Below the pieces are notes generated by a model. It did not search any database and was not told where the DNA came from. It saw only the letters and a program-made list of their open reading frames with translations. Shown here one piece after another: positions 1 to 11,001 of a DNA stretch of 64,000 bases. Source of the stretch: Gammaproteobacteria bacterium (GTDB lineage Bacteria; Pseudomonadota; Gammaproteobacteria; Pseudomonadales; Azotimanducaceae); NCBI GenBank assembly GCA_030428905.1, contig JAUIED010000001.1, forward strand, positions 217,727-281,726, written 5' to 3'. A program made the translations under genes and the position numbers. How positions within the stretch are numbered: position 1 is the stretch's first letter; the number at the start of each line of letters is the position of its first letter.

Positions 1-910
1 GTATGAAGCGGTAGGTGGCTTGCGGCCCGCCCAGGCGCTCCATGATGACACCAGCGGCGAGTACGGTGCTGCCGCTGGTGTAGGCGAACTCGCTGCCGGG
101 TGCTGCGGTGAGACCGCGGGAAGCGGCATACGCGGCGGCGTCGCCGGCCTTGAACAGCATGTGGGAGTTGGCGTCGGCACCGGTCTTCGTTTCAGCGATG
201 TCGATACCGCTGGTCATGCGTAAAAGATCGTCGAAGCGGATGTGCGTCCGGTCGTCTTCTTCCCACGGCCGGAAAAGCGCTACTTCGTCGGTGCTGAGCA
301 AGCCCTCGTGCACCATCATGCCGGCGATGGTTGCGGTGAGGCTTTTTGCCATGGACCAGCCGGGTAGCGGCGTGTGCGCGCCAACTCCGGGTGCGTATGC
401 CTCGGCGACCACATTGCCATTGTGCGCCACCAGCACGGCTTGTGTGTAAGGTGCTTGCAACGCCGTGTCCAGTGCCCGTTGGAGCGTTTCGGAGGCCGCT
501 GCGAGAGCTGGTAACGGCTGCTGCTCCTTTGCCAGAGCTGGCAGCTTCTGCGCCAGCGCTGCCTCTGATTGATGGATGAGCTGCACACAGCCGTAACCTG
601 GATGGGCGGCAGCGCGGGCTTCGGCGAACCCCAGTGCGCTGGCACGGACTTCCTTGCGCGCTGGATCCACCGACCAGCGAAGGAACGGCGGCAGCGGGCC
701 GATCACTGGGTTGATGTACTGCTCCACGGCCTGCCTGGCCGGCATTCCGCTGACGAACACCAAAGAGCAGAGCTGTTTGGCCGCCAGACCGGTGCCTGCA
801 GGTGCGGCCACTGCGGCGAAGTAGCCTGCGCCGACAACGACGGCGACAGCTAATGCGCCGAGTAGGGTCCGCCATATCTTGCGGTCAGACGCTTTGGGAA
901 TATCACTCAT
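1..910 (-). CDS. Beta-lactamase-family serine hydrolase, 3' end cut by window
   Basis: Reading from the ATG at 910 toward base 1, about 303 codons are visible and the C-terminus lies outside the window. Residues about 12-36 form one hydrophobic segment, so the protein is probably anchored in or exported across the inner membrane. The penicillin-binding fold is shown by an SMAK tetrad (SxxK, the acylated Ser and general base) in GWSMAKSLTATIAG and by a later YTS (YxS/N motif) in FAYTSGS. The family (class C beta-lactamase, esterase, peptidase) is diverse and the substrate cannot be read from the sequence. The frame opens 52 bases from the divergent MAPEG gene at 962. Fold assignment is firm, function is not. 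Confidence 0.85.
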   Translation of the reverse strand, partial: MSDIPKASDRKIWRTLLGALAVAVVVGAGYFAAVAAPAGTGLAAKQLCSLVFVSGMPARQAVEQYINPVIGPLPPFLRWSVDPARKEVRASALGFAEARAAAHPGYGCVQLIHQSEAALAQKLPALAKEQQPLPALAAASETLQRALDTALQAPYTQAVLVAHNGNVVAEAYAPGVGAHTPLPGWSMAKSLTATIAGMMVHEGLLSTDEVALFRPWEEDDRTHIRFDDLLRMTSGIDIAETKTGADANSHMLFKAGDAAAYAASRGLTAAPGSEFAYTSGSTVLAAGVIMERLGGPQATYRFI

Positions 911-961
911 CGGTGCGATGATGCGGTAAAACGGGCAAAACCAAAATACGGGGAGCAGGGC

Positions 962-1357
962 ATGACAACCATTCTGGCGTGTTGGGCCGTGGGCATTGCA
1001 TTGCCATACATCTGGGCCGGGGCCAGTGTGCCGTTTCGCAACAAACAGTTCGGCGCGGTGGACATACAGCAACCGCGCGTGCAGGGCGAACAGCTCAGCG
1101 ATGCAGGTGCCCGAGCGGTAGGTGCTCAAGCCAATGCCTGGGAGGCGCTCATTGTCTTCACTGCTGCCAACTCGGCGGCAATCTGGGCGGGTGTCGACCC
1201 AAGCGGCACGTGGTCGACACTGGCCTTGGTTTGGGCAGCAGCGCGGGTCCTGCATGGCGTGTTCTATATCGCCGGCGTGGCGGTTGGGCGCGTTGCTGCT
1301 TTTGTTGCGGGGCTTGCCATGAGCATCTGGATACTGGTGCTGGCCTTCAGCGTCTGA
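962..1357 (+). CDS. MAPEG family membrane protein
   Basis: A 131-residue protein with four hydrophobic segments, the size and topology of the MAPEG family (membrane-associated proteins in eicosanoid and glutathione metabolism; bacterial COG3686 type). Typical features are the N-terminal WAVGIALPYIWA segment, the RVQGEQLSDAGARA loop and AWEALIVFTAANSAAI. The bacterial members are mostly uncharacterised, and some relatives are glutathione transferases; no substrate can be inferred here. A ribosome-binding-like GGGGAGCAGGGC precedes the ATG. The stop codon overlaps the start of the following ABC ATPase (TGATG), so the two may be cotranslated, although MAPEG is not a usual part of that transporter. 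Confidence 0.85.
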   Translation: MTTILACWAVGIALPYIWAGASVPFRNKQFGAVDIQQPRVQGEQLSDAGARAVGAQANAWEALIVFTAANSAAIWAGVDPSGTWSTLALVWAAARVLHGVFYIAGVAVGRVAAFVAGLAMSIWILVLAFSV

Positions 1358-2310
1358 TGTTGCAGCTCGAGGGGCTGGTGCTCGGCACGGGCGCCAAGCC
1401 GTTTGACCTTCAGTGTCCACCAGCCTCCCTGACGGTGGTGCTTGGTCGAAACCTGTCCGGTAAGTCGGCGCTGTGTCGCGTGATCGCCGGGCTCGATTCG
1501 CCCGCGGCTGGAAGGGTGCTCGTCGATGGGCTGGATCAGGCGGAAGTGCCATTGCGGCAGCGGCCGGTGGCGATGGTGTACCAGGCTTTCGTCAACTATC
1601 CGCATTGGACGGTGGCGCAGAACATTGCCTCTCCGCTGCGTGCTCGAGGCACCGATCAGCAGACGATGCGCCGCCATGTGGAAGCGATTGCCGAGAGCGT
1701 CGGCCTGCAGCCGTTTCTGGGTCGACTGCCGGAGCAGCTCAGCGGCGGTCAGCAGCAGCGTCTGGCCATCGCCCGGGCGCTCGCCAAGGATGCGCGTGTG
1801 CTGGTGATGGATGAGCCTTTCGTGAATCTCGACTACAAGCTGCGCGAGACGTTGCGGGAGGAGCTCGTTGAACTGGTGCGCGCCCGAAACATCTGTGTCG
1901 TTTACACCACATCCGATCCCGCAGAAGCGCTGGCGCTCGGCGATCAGCTCGTACTGGTGGCCGCTCAGGGCCCGCTGCAGGCGGGCGACCCCATGCATCT
2001 GTACCGCGCGCCGGCAAGCATTGCGGCGGCCGACCTGTTGAGCGAGCCCGGAATCAACCGTCTGGAGGATGCGGGCGTTGTGTATGCCGTGCGTCCCGAG
2101 CACGTCGACCTGGAGGCCCCGGATGCCGAAAACCGGGCGCTGACGATGACTGTGCAGGACACGCAGACCAACGGTTCGCAGACCTACGTGTACGGGGTTG
2201 TGCAAGGCCAGGAATGGGTGGCGCGGCTCGAAGGTCTTCGACAACTGCAGGCAGGTGAGCATCGTACGCTGTATGTTCGCGACGCAGACCTGCTGGCGCT
2301 CCCGGGCTGA
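1357..2310 (+). CDS. glpS: ABC importer ATPase, GlpS-like, with altered H-loop
   Basis: A 317-residue nucleotide-binding subunit of a carbohydrate/polyol importer. The start was chosen at the ATG overlapping the MAPEG stop; the frame is open further upstream but there it only shadows that gene. Walker A is GRNLSGKS (residues 30-37), matching GxxxxGKS but with Leu where Gly is usual. The Q-loop is present, the signature LSGGQ (128-132) is canonical, and Walker B with Glu153 is followed by an intact D-loop (VNLD). The H-loop reads TTSD, so Ser186 replaces the switch histidine. The C-terminal ~80 residues are an OB/TOBE-like regulatory region. Order and content of the next five genes match GlpSTPQUV of rhizobia. 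Substrate glycerol is inferred from family only. Confidence 0.85.
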   Translation: MLQLEGLVLGTGAKPFDLQCPPASLTVVLGRNLSGKSALCRVIAGLDSPAAGRVLVDGLDQAEVPLRQRPVAMVYQAFVNYPHWTVAQNIASPLRARGTDQQTMRRHVEAIAESVGLQPFLGRLPEQLSGGQQQRLAIARALAKDARVLVMDEPFVNLDYKLRETLREELVELVRARNICVVYTTSDPAEALALGDQLVLVAAQGPLQAGDPMHLYRAPASIAAADLLSEPGINRLEDAGVVYAVRPEHVDLEAPDAENRALTMTVQDTQTNGSQTYVYGVVQGQEWVARLEGLRQLQAGEHRTLYVRDADLLALPG

Positions 2311-2311
2311 T

Positions 2312-3355
2312 ATGGCGCATATCACCATAGAAGGGTTGGGCTATCGCTACCCGGATGCTGCAGAGGAAACGCTGTCAGATGTGACCCTCGACGTACCCGC
2401 AGGCGAGGCGCACGCGCTGCTTGGTGCCTCCGGTGCTGGCAAGTCGACGATGCTGGCGTTGCTGTCCGGATTGTTGCGTCCTAGCCGCGGCCGAGTGCTC
2501 TTCGACGGGCAGGACGTTACTCCGCTCGCAGCCCGCCATCGTAACGTGGCGCAGGTGTTTCAGTTTCCCGTGCTCTACGACGGCATGAACGTGCTGAAGA
2601 ACCTGACCTTTCCTCTCACCCAGCGTGGTTTCACCAAAGAAGCTGCGCTTCAGCGCGCCAGGCATATTGCCGAGCGGCTTGAAATCAGCGAGTTGCTCTT
2701 GCGCAAGGCGAACGACTTGTCGTTGTTCCAGAAACAGCTCGTGGCAGTAGGGCGCGCCATCGTCCGGCCGGATGTTGCGCTGGTATTGCTGGACGAGCCG
2801 CTGACGGCCGTGCAGCCGAGCACCAAGACGCACCTGCGGCACGTGCTCAAGGAGGTGCAACGGGATCTTCACGTGACGATGATCTACGTTACTCATGACC
2901 AGACGGAGGCGCTCACGTTTGCCACGGCGATCAGCGTGATGGCCAACGGTGGCCTTCTGCAGACTGCCGCGGCGGAGACGCTGTACAACGAACCGGCACA
3001 CGAAATCGTTGCGCACTTCGTTGGTGATCCGGGCATGAACCTGCTGGATGCCGAAGTGCGCGGCGGGCAGGTGTATCTGGGCGAGGATGCTTTGGGCCCC
3101 ATGAGTTTGACGGATGGGCCGGTTCGCCTTGGCTTCCGTGCAGAGTGGGTTGCGCTGGACGCGGCGCACGGTTTGCCGGGTAAGGTGCTCAGGCGGCGAG
3201 ATGCCGGTACACGACAGGGTGCGGTGGTTGGTGTCGCGGATGTTTCCGTGGTTGGACAGACGATTCGCGCTGCCTACCATGGCCCAATTGGCGAACTGCC
3301 ACGTGTTTCCGTGCGCCGCTTTGTCGGCTTCCGAGGAGGTATTCGTGTCGCCTGA
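2312..3355 (+). CDS. glpT: ABC importer ATPase, GlpT-like, with degenerate signature
   Basis: A 347-residue second ATPase, starting one base after the stop of the first; the frame continues upstream only as a shadow. Walker A GASGAGKST (38-46), Walker B with Glu162 and the switch His195 (YVTHDQ) are all canonical. The signature is LSLFQ (136-140) instead of LSGGQ, and the D-loop is TAVQP with Gln168 where Asp is usual. These defects are exactly complementary to those of the GlpS-like partner, so the heterodimer should have one good and one degenerate ATP site. A C-terminal TOBE-like domain follows. It overlaps the permease gene by 11 bases. The call rests on motifs plus operon layout. Confidence 0.87.
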   Translation: MAHITIEGLGYRYPDAAEETLSDVTLDVPAGEAHALLGASGAGKSTMLALLSGLLRPSRGRVLFDGQDVTPLAARHRNVAQVFQFPVLYDGMNVLKNLTFPLTQRGFTKEAALQRARHIAERLEISELLLRKANDLSLFQKQLVAVGRAIVRPDVALVLLDEPLTAVQPSTKTHLRHVLKEVQRDLHVTMIYVTHDQTEALTFATAISVMANGGLLQTAAAETLYNEPAHEIVAHFVGDPGMNLLDAEVRGGQVYLGEDALGPMSLTDGPVRLGFRAEWVALDAAHGLPGKVLRRRDAGTRQGAVVGVADVSVVGQTIRAAYHGPIGELPRVSVRRFVGFRGGIRVA

Positions 3356-4202
3356 GAACAACCGTGCGTGGCTGGGTGTGCTGCCGGTGGTGCTGGTGGT
3401 GGCTTTCAGCGGCGTTGTGCCGTTGATGACGGTTGTGAACTATTCCGTGCAGGACATACTCGATGTCCACACCCGCTTCTTCGTCGGCTTCGACTGGTAC
3501 CGTGAGACCCTGCGCGACCCGCGTTTTGCAGACGCACTGCTGCGCCAGGTGGCCTTCAGCCTCACGGTGCTGGCCATCGAGCTGCCGCTCGGCATTCTCG
3601 TCGCCCGCGCCATACCGAAAGGTCGCGCGTTCACGCCGTTGCTGCTCGTACTGATCGCATTGCCGTTGCTGATTCCGTGGAATGTGGTGGGCACCATCTG
3701 GCAGATCTTTGCACGAGGTGACATCGGCCTGTTGGGCGTGACGCTGAACGCGGTGGGGCTCGAGTTCAACTACACGCAGAACCCGCTGCACGCCTGGCTG
3801 ACGGTCGTTGCTATGGACGTGTGGCACTGGACGTCACTGGTCGTTCTGCTGGCGTTTGCCGGATTGTCGAGCATCCCGGCGGCGTACTACCAGGCTGCAG
3901 AACTCGACAATGCCTCGGCCTGGCAGACCTTTCGCCACGTGGAGCTGCCCAAGCTGCGCGGTGTGCTGATCATTGCTGTGCTGCTGCGCCTGATGGACAG
4001 CCTCATGATCTACACCGAACCCTTTGTGCTCACTGGCGGTGGGCCGGGCAATACCACCACTTTTCTCAGCCAGTATCTGGCGACCATGGCCGTCGGGCAG
4101 TTCGACCTGGGGCCCGCGGCGGCGTTCTCGGTGATCTATTTCCTGGTTATTCTGCTTCTGTGCTGGCTGTTCTACAGCAGCGTGGTAAAGCGTGATGCGT
4201 AG
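3345..4202 (+). CDS. glpP: ABC importer permease, GlpP-like (MalF-type)
   Basis: A 285-residue integral membrane subunit with about six hydrophobic segments. The GTG at 3345 is chosen because it follows a strong AGGAGG at 3334-3339 by five bases; it overlaps the ATPase gene by 11 bases. The cytoplasmic EAA loop that docks on the ATPases is visible as YYQAAELDNASAWQTFRHVELP, and LTGGGPGNTTTFLSQYL near the C-terminus is typical of carbohydrate-uptake CUT1 permeases. With the next gene it would form the heterodimeric transmembrane channel of the importer in the inner membrane. The last bases overlap the next permease gene. Substrate specificity is not encoded in a readable way here. Confidence 0.88.
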   Translation: MSPENNRAWLGVLPVVLVVAFSGVVPLMTVVNYSVQDILDVHTRFFVGFDWYRETLRDPRFADALLRQVAFSLTVLAIELPLGILVARAIPKGRAFTPLLLVLIALPLLIPWNVVGTIWQIFARGDIGLLGVTLNAVGLEFNYTQNPLHAWLTVVAMDVWHWTSLVVLLAFAGLSSIPAAYYQAAELDNASAWQTFRHVELPKLRGVLIIAVLLRLMDSLMIYTEPFVLTGGGPGNTTTFLSQYLATMAVGQFDLGPAAAFSVIYFLVILLLCWLFYSSVVKRDA

Positions 4203-5001
4203 CTCCCGTCTCGCTCCCTGGATACTCGGCGGATACTGCCTGTACCTGCTGTTGCCGCTGTACTGGCTCCTGTCCATGGCACTGCGGCGTAACGAAGATA
4301 TCGTCGGCCGTTTCGAGATCGTGCCGGCGGCGCCGACGCTCGCCAACTTCGCGGAGATCTTTTCCAACCCGGTGTGGTACCAGGGCTTCGCCAACTCCCT
4401 GACCTACGTTGCGCTCAACACGCTGATTTCCATGGCGGTGGCCATCCCTGCGGCTTATGCCTTTTCCCGCTACCGCTTCCTCGGTGACCGGCAGTTGTTC
4501 TTCTGGCTGCTCACCAACCGCATGGCGCCGCCGGCGGTGTTTCTGCTGCCGTTTTTTCAGCTCTACTCATCGATCGGCCTTTTCGACACACCGCTGGCGG
4601 TGGCCCTGGCGCATTGCCTGTTCACCGTGCCGCTTGCCGTGTGGATCCTCGAAGGCTTCATGTCCTCCGTGCCCAGAACGGTGGACGAGATGGCTCGGCT
4701 GGACGGCCACCGGTTCGGCTTCTTCTTCTTCCGCATCTTTCTGCCCATCATTCGTGGCGGCCTTGGTGTGACGGTGTTCTTCTGCTTCATGTTCAGCTGG
4801 GTTGAGCTCCTGCTGGCCCGCACCCTCACGGGTAGTGAGACCAAGCCCATCGCCGTGGTGATGACGCGTACGGTCAGCGCTTCGGGGCTCGACTGGGGGG
4901 TGCTTGCCGCAGCCGGCGTGCTCACTGTGATTCCTGGCGCGCTGGTGGTCTGGTTCGTGCGTCGCTCTCTCGTGCGCGGCTTCGCGTTGGGGAGGGTGTA
5001 G
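4192..5001 (+). CDS. glpQ: ABC importer permease, GlpQ-like (MalG-type)
   Basis: A 269-residue membrane protein with six hydrophobic segments, the second permease of the importer. The start is GTG at 4192 or ATG at 4195, both inside the previous gene, giving an 11- or 8-base overlap. The EAA loop is DEMARLDGHRFGFFFFRIFL followed by PIIRGG, in the position expected for MalG-type subunits. The N-terminal segment begins right after RSSRLAPW with no cleavable signal. It pairs with the GlpP-like permease and is followed within three bases by the small DUF2160 gene, a partner seen in glycerol importers but rarely in other CUT1 systems. Confidence 0.87.
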   Translation: MMRSSRLAPWILGGYCLYLLLPLYWLLSMALRRNEDIVGRFEIVPAAPTLANFAEIFSNPVWYQGFANSLTYVALNTLISMAVAIPAAYAFSRYRFLGDRQLFFWLLTNRMAPPAVFLLPFFQLYSSIGLFDTPLAVALAHCLFTVPLAVWILEGFMSSVPRTVDEMARLDGHRFGFFFFRIFLPIIRGGLGVTVFFCFMFSWVELLLARTLTGSETKPIAVVMTRTVSASGLDWGVLAAAGVLTVIPGALVVWFVRRSLVRGFALGRV

Positions 5002-5003
5002 CC

Positions 5004-5276
5004 GTGGCCTGGATGATGTGGACGGCGCCAACCGCAATGTTCTTCATCGCTATCGGCGCGATGCTGTGTGTGATGACGATTGTCGAACTGCGGCGGCCAA
5101 CGGTGCTGCGCCGTGGGCTGCTGCCAGTGCCTACGACGCGCGGCGATCGCCTGTTCATCTCTTTGCTGGCCGCCGGGTTCGTGCACCTCGGCTGGCTCGC
5201 GCTCACCGATCTGCCGGTAATCTGGGCCAGTGGCCTTGCGCTTGGCCTGGGCGTTGGCATCATGGCGCGAGGTTGA
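5004..5276 (+). CDS. glpU: DUF2160 small membrane protein, GlpU-like
   Basis: A 90-residue protein starting at GTG 5004, two bases after the permease stop. It has two or three hydrophobic segments separated by a basic loop (ELRRPTVLRRGLL), matching the small integral membrane protein family DUF2160. In rhizobial glycerol importers the equivalent gene is glpU and lies, as here, between the permeases and the binding-protein gene. Its molecular role is not established; an accessory to the permease complex is the usual guess. Its presence is one of the best arguments that this operon is the GlpSTPQUV type and not a generic sugar importer. Confidence 0.8.
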   Translation: MAWMMWTAPTAMFFIAIGAMLCVMTIVELRRPTVLRRGLLPVPTTRGDRLFISLLAAGFVHLGWLALTDLPVIWASGLALGLGVGIMARG

Positions 5277-5287
5277 CGGGGATAATC

Positions 5288-7036
<1,749 letters not shown>

Positions 7037-8217
7037 GCGGTCATCCACGGCGCAAGTGGTGCTAGCAGGAAGGCATCGAAGAGAACCACGCCGTATGCAA
7101 TGGACTGTACCGTCCACCAGTACGGCAGATCGGTGGGCAGAGACAGGGCAAGCGCCAAGGTTACCGCGCCGCGGAGTCCGAGCAGAGCGATGCAGCTCTG
7201 CTCGGCGATGCTGAGCGGCGGCCGCGTCCACAGTCGTGTTATGCCGAGGCACATAAAAACCGCGACGGCACGCGCTGTGAGCACAGAGCCGATGCCGATG
7301 AGCATGGCCAGCCACCGCTCGGCGAACATGGCCCAGGTGACGGTGAATCCGGCCAGAAGAAACAGAAACCCGCCGGCGGTTTGTTCCAGCGTGTCCACGA
7401 ACGCGTCCCGGCGCAAGAGCGGGTTGGCGATGATCCCGGCCACCAGCACGCACATGATGCCGGAGGTGTGTGCCAGCACGGCGCCATGGTAGAAGGCGAG
7501 CGCTGCAAGTAGCAGTAGCCAGTGGCGTAGGGTGTTGTTGTTGGTTCGGGCCAGCGTCCAGCGCAATACCACACCACAGGCGCAGCCGATGGCGGCGCCG
7601 CCGAAGAATTCGCGGGCGAATAGCGCCAGCGTGTCAGCGACAAACGCACCTTGCACCGCGCCCTGTGAGGCGAGCGCGAGGGTCAACGCAGCGCTGAACA
7701 ACGCCACGGCTGTGCCGTCATTGAACAGGCTTTCGCCCTCCAGCAGCTCTGCGACACGAGACTGACCGCCCTGGCTCGTAACAGCGGCGGGATCGGTGGC
7801 TGCGAGCAGCACGCCGGTGAGCAGTGCGGCAGCGATGGGAAACCCGGACGCGTGTCCGATGCCATAGTAGACCGCGAGAGCGACACCAGCGGTGGTGACG
7901 AGGATCGCGACCAGTGCCAGCAGGAGAACGGTTGCGAGGTGGGAGCGCAGGCTGTGCCGGTTCAGGGTCAGAGCCGTCAGAAACACCAGAACCGGCAGCA
8001 GTACGTCGACCACCAGGTCATGGAAGTCCTGCCACCGCAGACCGCTGTCGATGCCGAAGTAGGTAACCGTGCCTCCTGCGGCCATGCCGAGCAGCAGTTG
8101 AACGGTTGGAAGGGGTAGCAATTTTAGCGGGCCGGGCGCACGCGCCGACGTCAGGCCGCGAGACAGGCTGAGCAGCGCAAACGTCGCGCAGAACCATGCA
8201 ACCAGCGTTGCCACCCG

Positions 8218-8790
8218 TCAGGATGCCGGATCTGTTTGCTCGTTACTGCTGTTGCTAATGGTAGGGCGTTCGAACACGCGTTTGTACGTGCGTTTCTTGT
8301 CTTTCGTGGGGTTGATCTCCACCGTCACCAGCAGGCGCCCGTCGCGGCGTAGTTCCCATTCTTTGGTGACCTTGCGCGATGTGGATTCGTAGCGCTGGTT
8401 GATGCTTCTGCTGGTCCAGCGGGTTTGCCGGCCGCGATAGTCGCCCTGTTTCAGCACCTCGCTGCCCACACCTTTATAGGTGAGCTGAAGTTCATCGCCT
8501 ACGTGCTCGATGCGCATTTCATTGCAGCTCAGCACGTCAGGGTCTTTCAGCGCGCCTGAAGGTGCAGCAGGCTGGGCTTCGGCGCGAGGTATGGGGATAC
8601 CCATGACAGACACGCTGACGCGACCGCTACCCATGCCGCTGAACAGGCTTGCATCTTTGAACTCCGGGGCGATCGCGTCGGTGAGTTCGTGATTGATCAC
8701 CCAATCACCCACCAGCTCCGGCGATTTGCCCAGGCCGGCCGCTGGCAGGGCGACGAGCAGCGCGATGATGATGGTGCGGGCAGTTCGCAT
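8218..8790 (-). CDS. Secreted hypothetical protein, 190 aa
   Basis: I do not recognise a family. The first ~21 residues (MRTARTIIIALLVALPAAGLG) form a Sec signal peptide, so the product is periplasmic or outer-membrane associated. The mature part has alternating polar/hydrophobic stretches (ELVGDWVINHELTD, DELQLTYKG, WELRRDGRLLVTVEINP) that suggest a beta-sandwich or lipocalin-like fold, with one Cys and a basic region (KDKKRTYKRVFER) near the end. It lies between ygiQ (41-base gap) and the antiporter gene (three-base gap) on the same strand. No functional clue comes from either neighbour. Confidence 0.7.
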   Translation of the reverse strand: MRTARTIIIALLVALPAAGLGKSPELVGDWVINHELTDAIAPEFKDASLFSGMGSGRVSVSVMGIPIPRAEAQPAAPSGALKDPDVLSCNEMRIEHVGDELQLTYKGVGSEVLKQGDYRGRQTRWTSRSINQRYESTSRKVTKEWELRRDGRLLVTVEINPTKDKKRTYKRVFERPTISNSSNEQTDPAS

Positions 8791-8831
8791 GGCGTCACAC
8801 TCTCAAGGTGAGCCTGAATGCTACCTGAATA

Positions 8832-10940
8832 TCAGCGCGGTTTTCGTGTGCGTCGGTTCTCGGCCCTGGTGTGCTGCGTGCGGAACGGTTGCCGTTTGCC
8901 TTCGTGTCGCGCACCGGTGCCGCGCGGCTGAAACGAAGGAACCAGGTGCTTCTTACCGTTGCCGATCAGGTCGCCGCGCCCCATGCGCTTGAGCGCCTCG
9001 CGCAACAGCGGCCAGTTGTCCGGGTCGTGATAGCGCAGGAAGGCTTTGTGCAACCTGCGCTGACGCAGACCTTTCGGTATGTAGACCTGTTCACCGTCTC
9101 GCTTCACTTTGCGCAATGGATTGGTGCCGGAGTGGTACATGGCGGTTGCCGTTGCCATGGGGGAAGGCAGAAAGGCCTGCACCTGGTCGGCACGAAAGCC
9201 GTTGCTCTTTAGCCACAAAGAGAGCTCCAGCATATCCTCGTCGGTGGTGCCAGGGTGCGCGGCGATGAAGTATGGAATGAGGTACTGTTCTTTGCCGGCC
9301 TGCTGCGAGTAGCGGTCGAACAGGGTTTTGAAGCGGTAGTAGGTATCCATGCCTGGCTTCATCATCTTCGACAGCGGTCCTTCTGACAGCGCTTCCGGGG
9401 CGATCTTCAGATAGCCGCCGGTGTGGTGCTGCGCGAGTTCCTTTACGTACTCCGGCGATTCGATGGCGAGGTCGTAGCGCACGCCTGAGGCGATGAGTAC
9501 TTTCTTGACGCCGGGTAGTTGCCTCGCTTTGCGGTACAGCTCGATGAGTGGCTGGTGGTTGGTGTCCAGATTCGGGCACACGCCTGGATATACACAGCTT
9601 GGCCGGCGGCAGGCCGCTTCGATCTCCCGGCTCTTGCACGCCAACCGATACATGTTGGCGGTCGGCCCGCCGAGATCGGATATCACGCCCGTGAAGCCCG
9701 GCACCGTGTCGCGGATGGTCTCCACCTCGCGCAGGATCGATTCCTCGGAGCGGTTCTGGATGATGCGTCCCTCGTGCTCGGTGATGGAGCAGAACGTGCA
9801 GCCGCCGAAGCAGCCGCGCTGGATGGCGACGCTGAAACGGATCATCTCGTAGGCCGGTATGCGCGCGTCGCCGTAGAAGGGATGTGGTACGCGGCGATAG
9901 GGCAGCTCGTAGATAGCGTCCATTTCCGGGGTGCTCAGCGGAATGGGTGGCGGATTGACCCACAGCTCCCGGTCGCCGTGCCGCTGCACGAGCGGCCGCG
10001 CGTTGCCGGGGTTCGACTCCATGTGCAGGATGCGCGAGGCGTGGGCGTAGAGCACCGGGTCGTTGCGTACCTGCTCGTAGGAAGGCAGGCGAATGAAACT
10101 CTTGTGACGTTGTGCCGCCTTTACGTCACGCACGAAGCGCACCACTTGTGTGTCGCTCTGTTCGGGCGGCGCCTGCTTCGCGGTTTCGGTTGCGTAAGGA
10201 TCCGGGTGCGGTTCGATGCGCCCGGGGGTGTCCAGGTGAGAGCTGTCCACCTCCACCCAATCGGCAGGCGCCTGGCGGAGCGTAAATGCTGTGCCGCGGA
10301 TATCGCGCAGACCGTCCAATGGCTCTCCACGGGCGAGGCGATGGGCGATGTCGATGATGGCGCGCTCGGCGTTGCCGTACACCAGCAGATCCGCTTTGGC
10401 GTCGAGCAGAATCGACCGCCTGACCTTTTCCGACCAGTAGTCGAAGTGCGCGATGCGGCGAAGGCTCGCTTCGATGCCGCCCACGACGAGCGGCACGTCA
10501 GGGTACGCTTCGCGCGCACGGTTGGCGTACACCAGCACGCTGCGGTCCGGACGTTTGCCGCCTTCGCCGCCAGGGGTGTATGCGTCGTCGGAGCGGATCT
10601 TCCGATCAGCGGTGTAGCGGTTGACCATGGAATCCATGTTGCCGGCGGTGATGCCGAAAAACAGGTTCGGTGCTCCGAGGGCTCGGAATGCTTCCACGTC
10701 CTCCCAGCGCGGCTGGCTGATGATCCCCACGCGGAAGCCCTGTGCCTCGAGCACGCGGCCGACGATGGCCATGCCGAAGCTCGGGTGGTCGACGTAGGCG
10801 TCACCCGTGACGAGGATGATGTCGCAGCTATCCCACCCCAGCGCATCCATCTCTTCGCGGCTCATGGGAAGAAACGGCGCCGGTGTGAGGCGGTGCGCCC
10901 AGAACTTTTTGTGGCTGGTGATCGACGTTACAGGGAGCAT
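8832..10940 (-). CDS. ygiQ: YgiQ family radical SAM protein
   Basis: A 702-residue cytoplasmic iron-sulfur enzyme. The radical SAM cluster motif [10 protein letters not shown] (CxxxCxxC) lies near residue 370, preceded by an N-terminal cobalamin-binding-like region ([26 protein letters not shown]). Length, the opening [17 protein letters not shown] and the basic low-complexity tail with many Arg/Lys fit the UPF0313/YgiQ family. The reaction of YgiQ is not established. The ATG at 10940 was used; no better start is visible. It is the first gene of a probable minus-strand transcription unit with the secreted 190-residue protein and the antiporter, without an obvious functional link. Confidence 0.93.
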   Translation of the reverse strand: MLPVTSITSHKKFWAHRLTPAPFLPMSREEMDALGWDSCDIILVTGDAYVDHPSFGMAIVGRVLEAQGFRVGIISQPRWEDVEAFRALGAPNLFFGITAGNMDSMVNRYTADRKIRSDDAYTPGGEGGKRPDRSVLVYANRAREAYPDVPLVVGGIEASLRRIAHFDYWSEKVRRSILLDAKADLLVYGNAERAIIDIAHRLARGEPLDGLRDIRGTAFTLRQAPADWVEVDSSHLDTPGRIEPHPDPYATETAKQAPPEQSDTQVVRFVRDVKAAQRHKSFIRLPSYEQVRNDPVLYAHASRILHMESNPGNARPLVQRHGDRELWVNPPPIPLSTPEMDAIYELPYRRVPHPFYGDARIPAYEMIRFSVAIQRGCFGGCTFCSITEHEGRIIQNRSEESILREVETIRDTVPGFTGVISDLGGPTANMYRLACKSREIEAACRRPSCVYPGVCPNLDTNHQPLIELYRKARQLPGVKKVLIASGVRYDLAIESPEYVKELAQHHTGGYLKIAPEALSEGPLSKMMKPGMDTYYRFKTLFDRYSQQAGKEQYLIPYFIAAHPGTTDEDMLELSLWLKSNGFRADQVQAFLPSPMATATAMYHSGTNPLRKVKRDGEQVYIPKGLRQRRLHKAFLRYHDPDNWPLLREALKRMGRGDLIGNGKKHLVPSFQPRGTGARHEGKRQPFRTQHTRAENRRTRKPR

Positions 10941-11001
10941 GTCCGGATACGGCAGAACATTGGCAGAGCAGAGGATACTTGATGTACGGCAGATACGCTG
11001 A

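Noticed and set aside
1264..2328. A 354-codon minus-strand frame opposite the first ABC ATPase
   Set aside because: No domain, antisense to an operon with canonical Walker and signature motifs; shadow of GC-rich coding.
10005..10020. tRNA-like GGTTCGACTCC T-loop string
   Set aside because: It lies inside ygiQ codons with no matching acceptor or anticodon stems. No tRNA, rRNA or CRISPR array was seen anywhere in the window.
9519..10982. A 487-codon plus-strand open frame opposite ygiQ
   Set aside because: Composition is that of a shadow (Val, His, Arg, Ala rich, no motifs) and ygiQ is unambiguous on the other strand.
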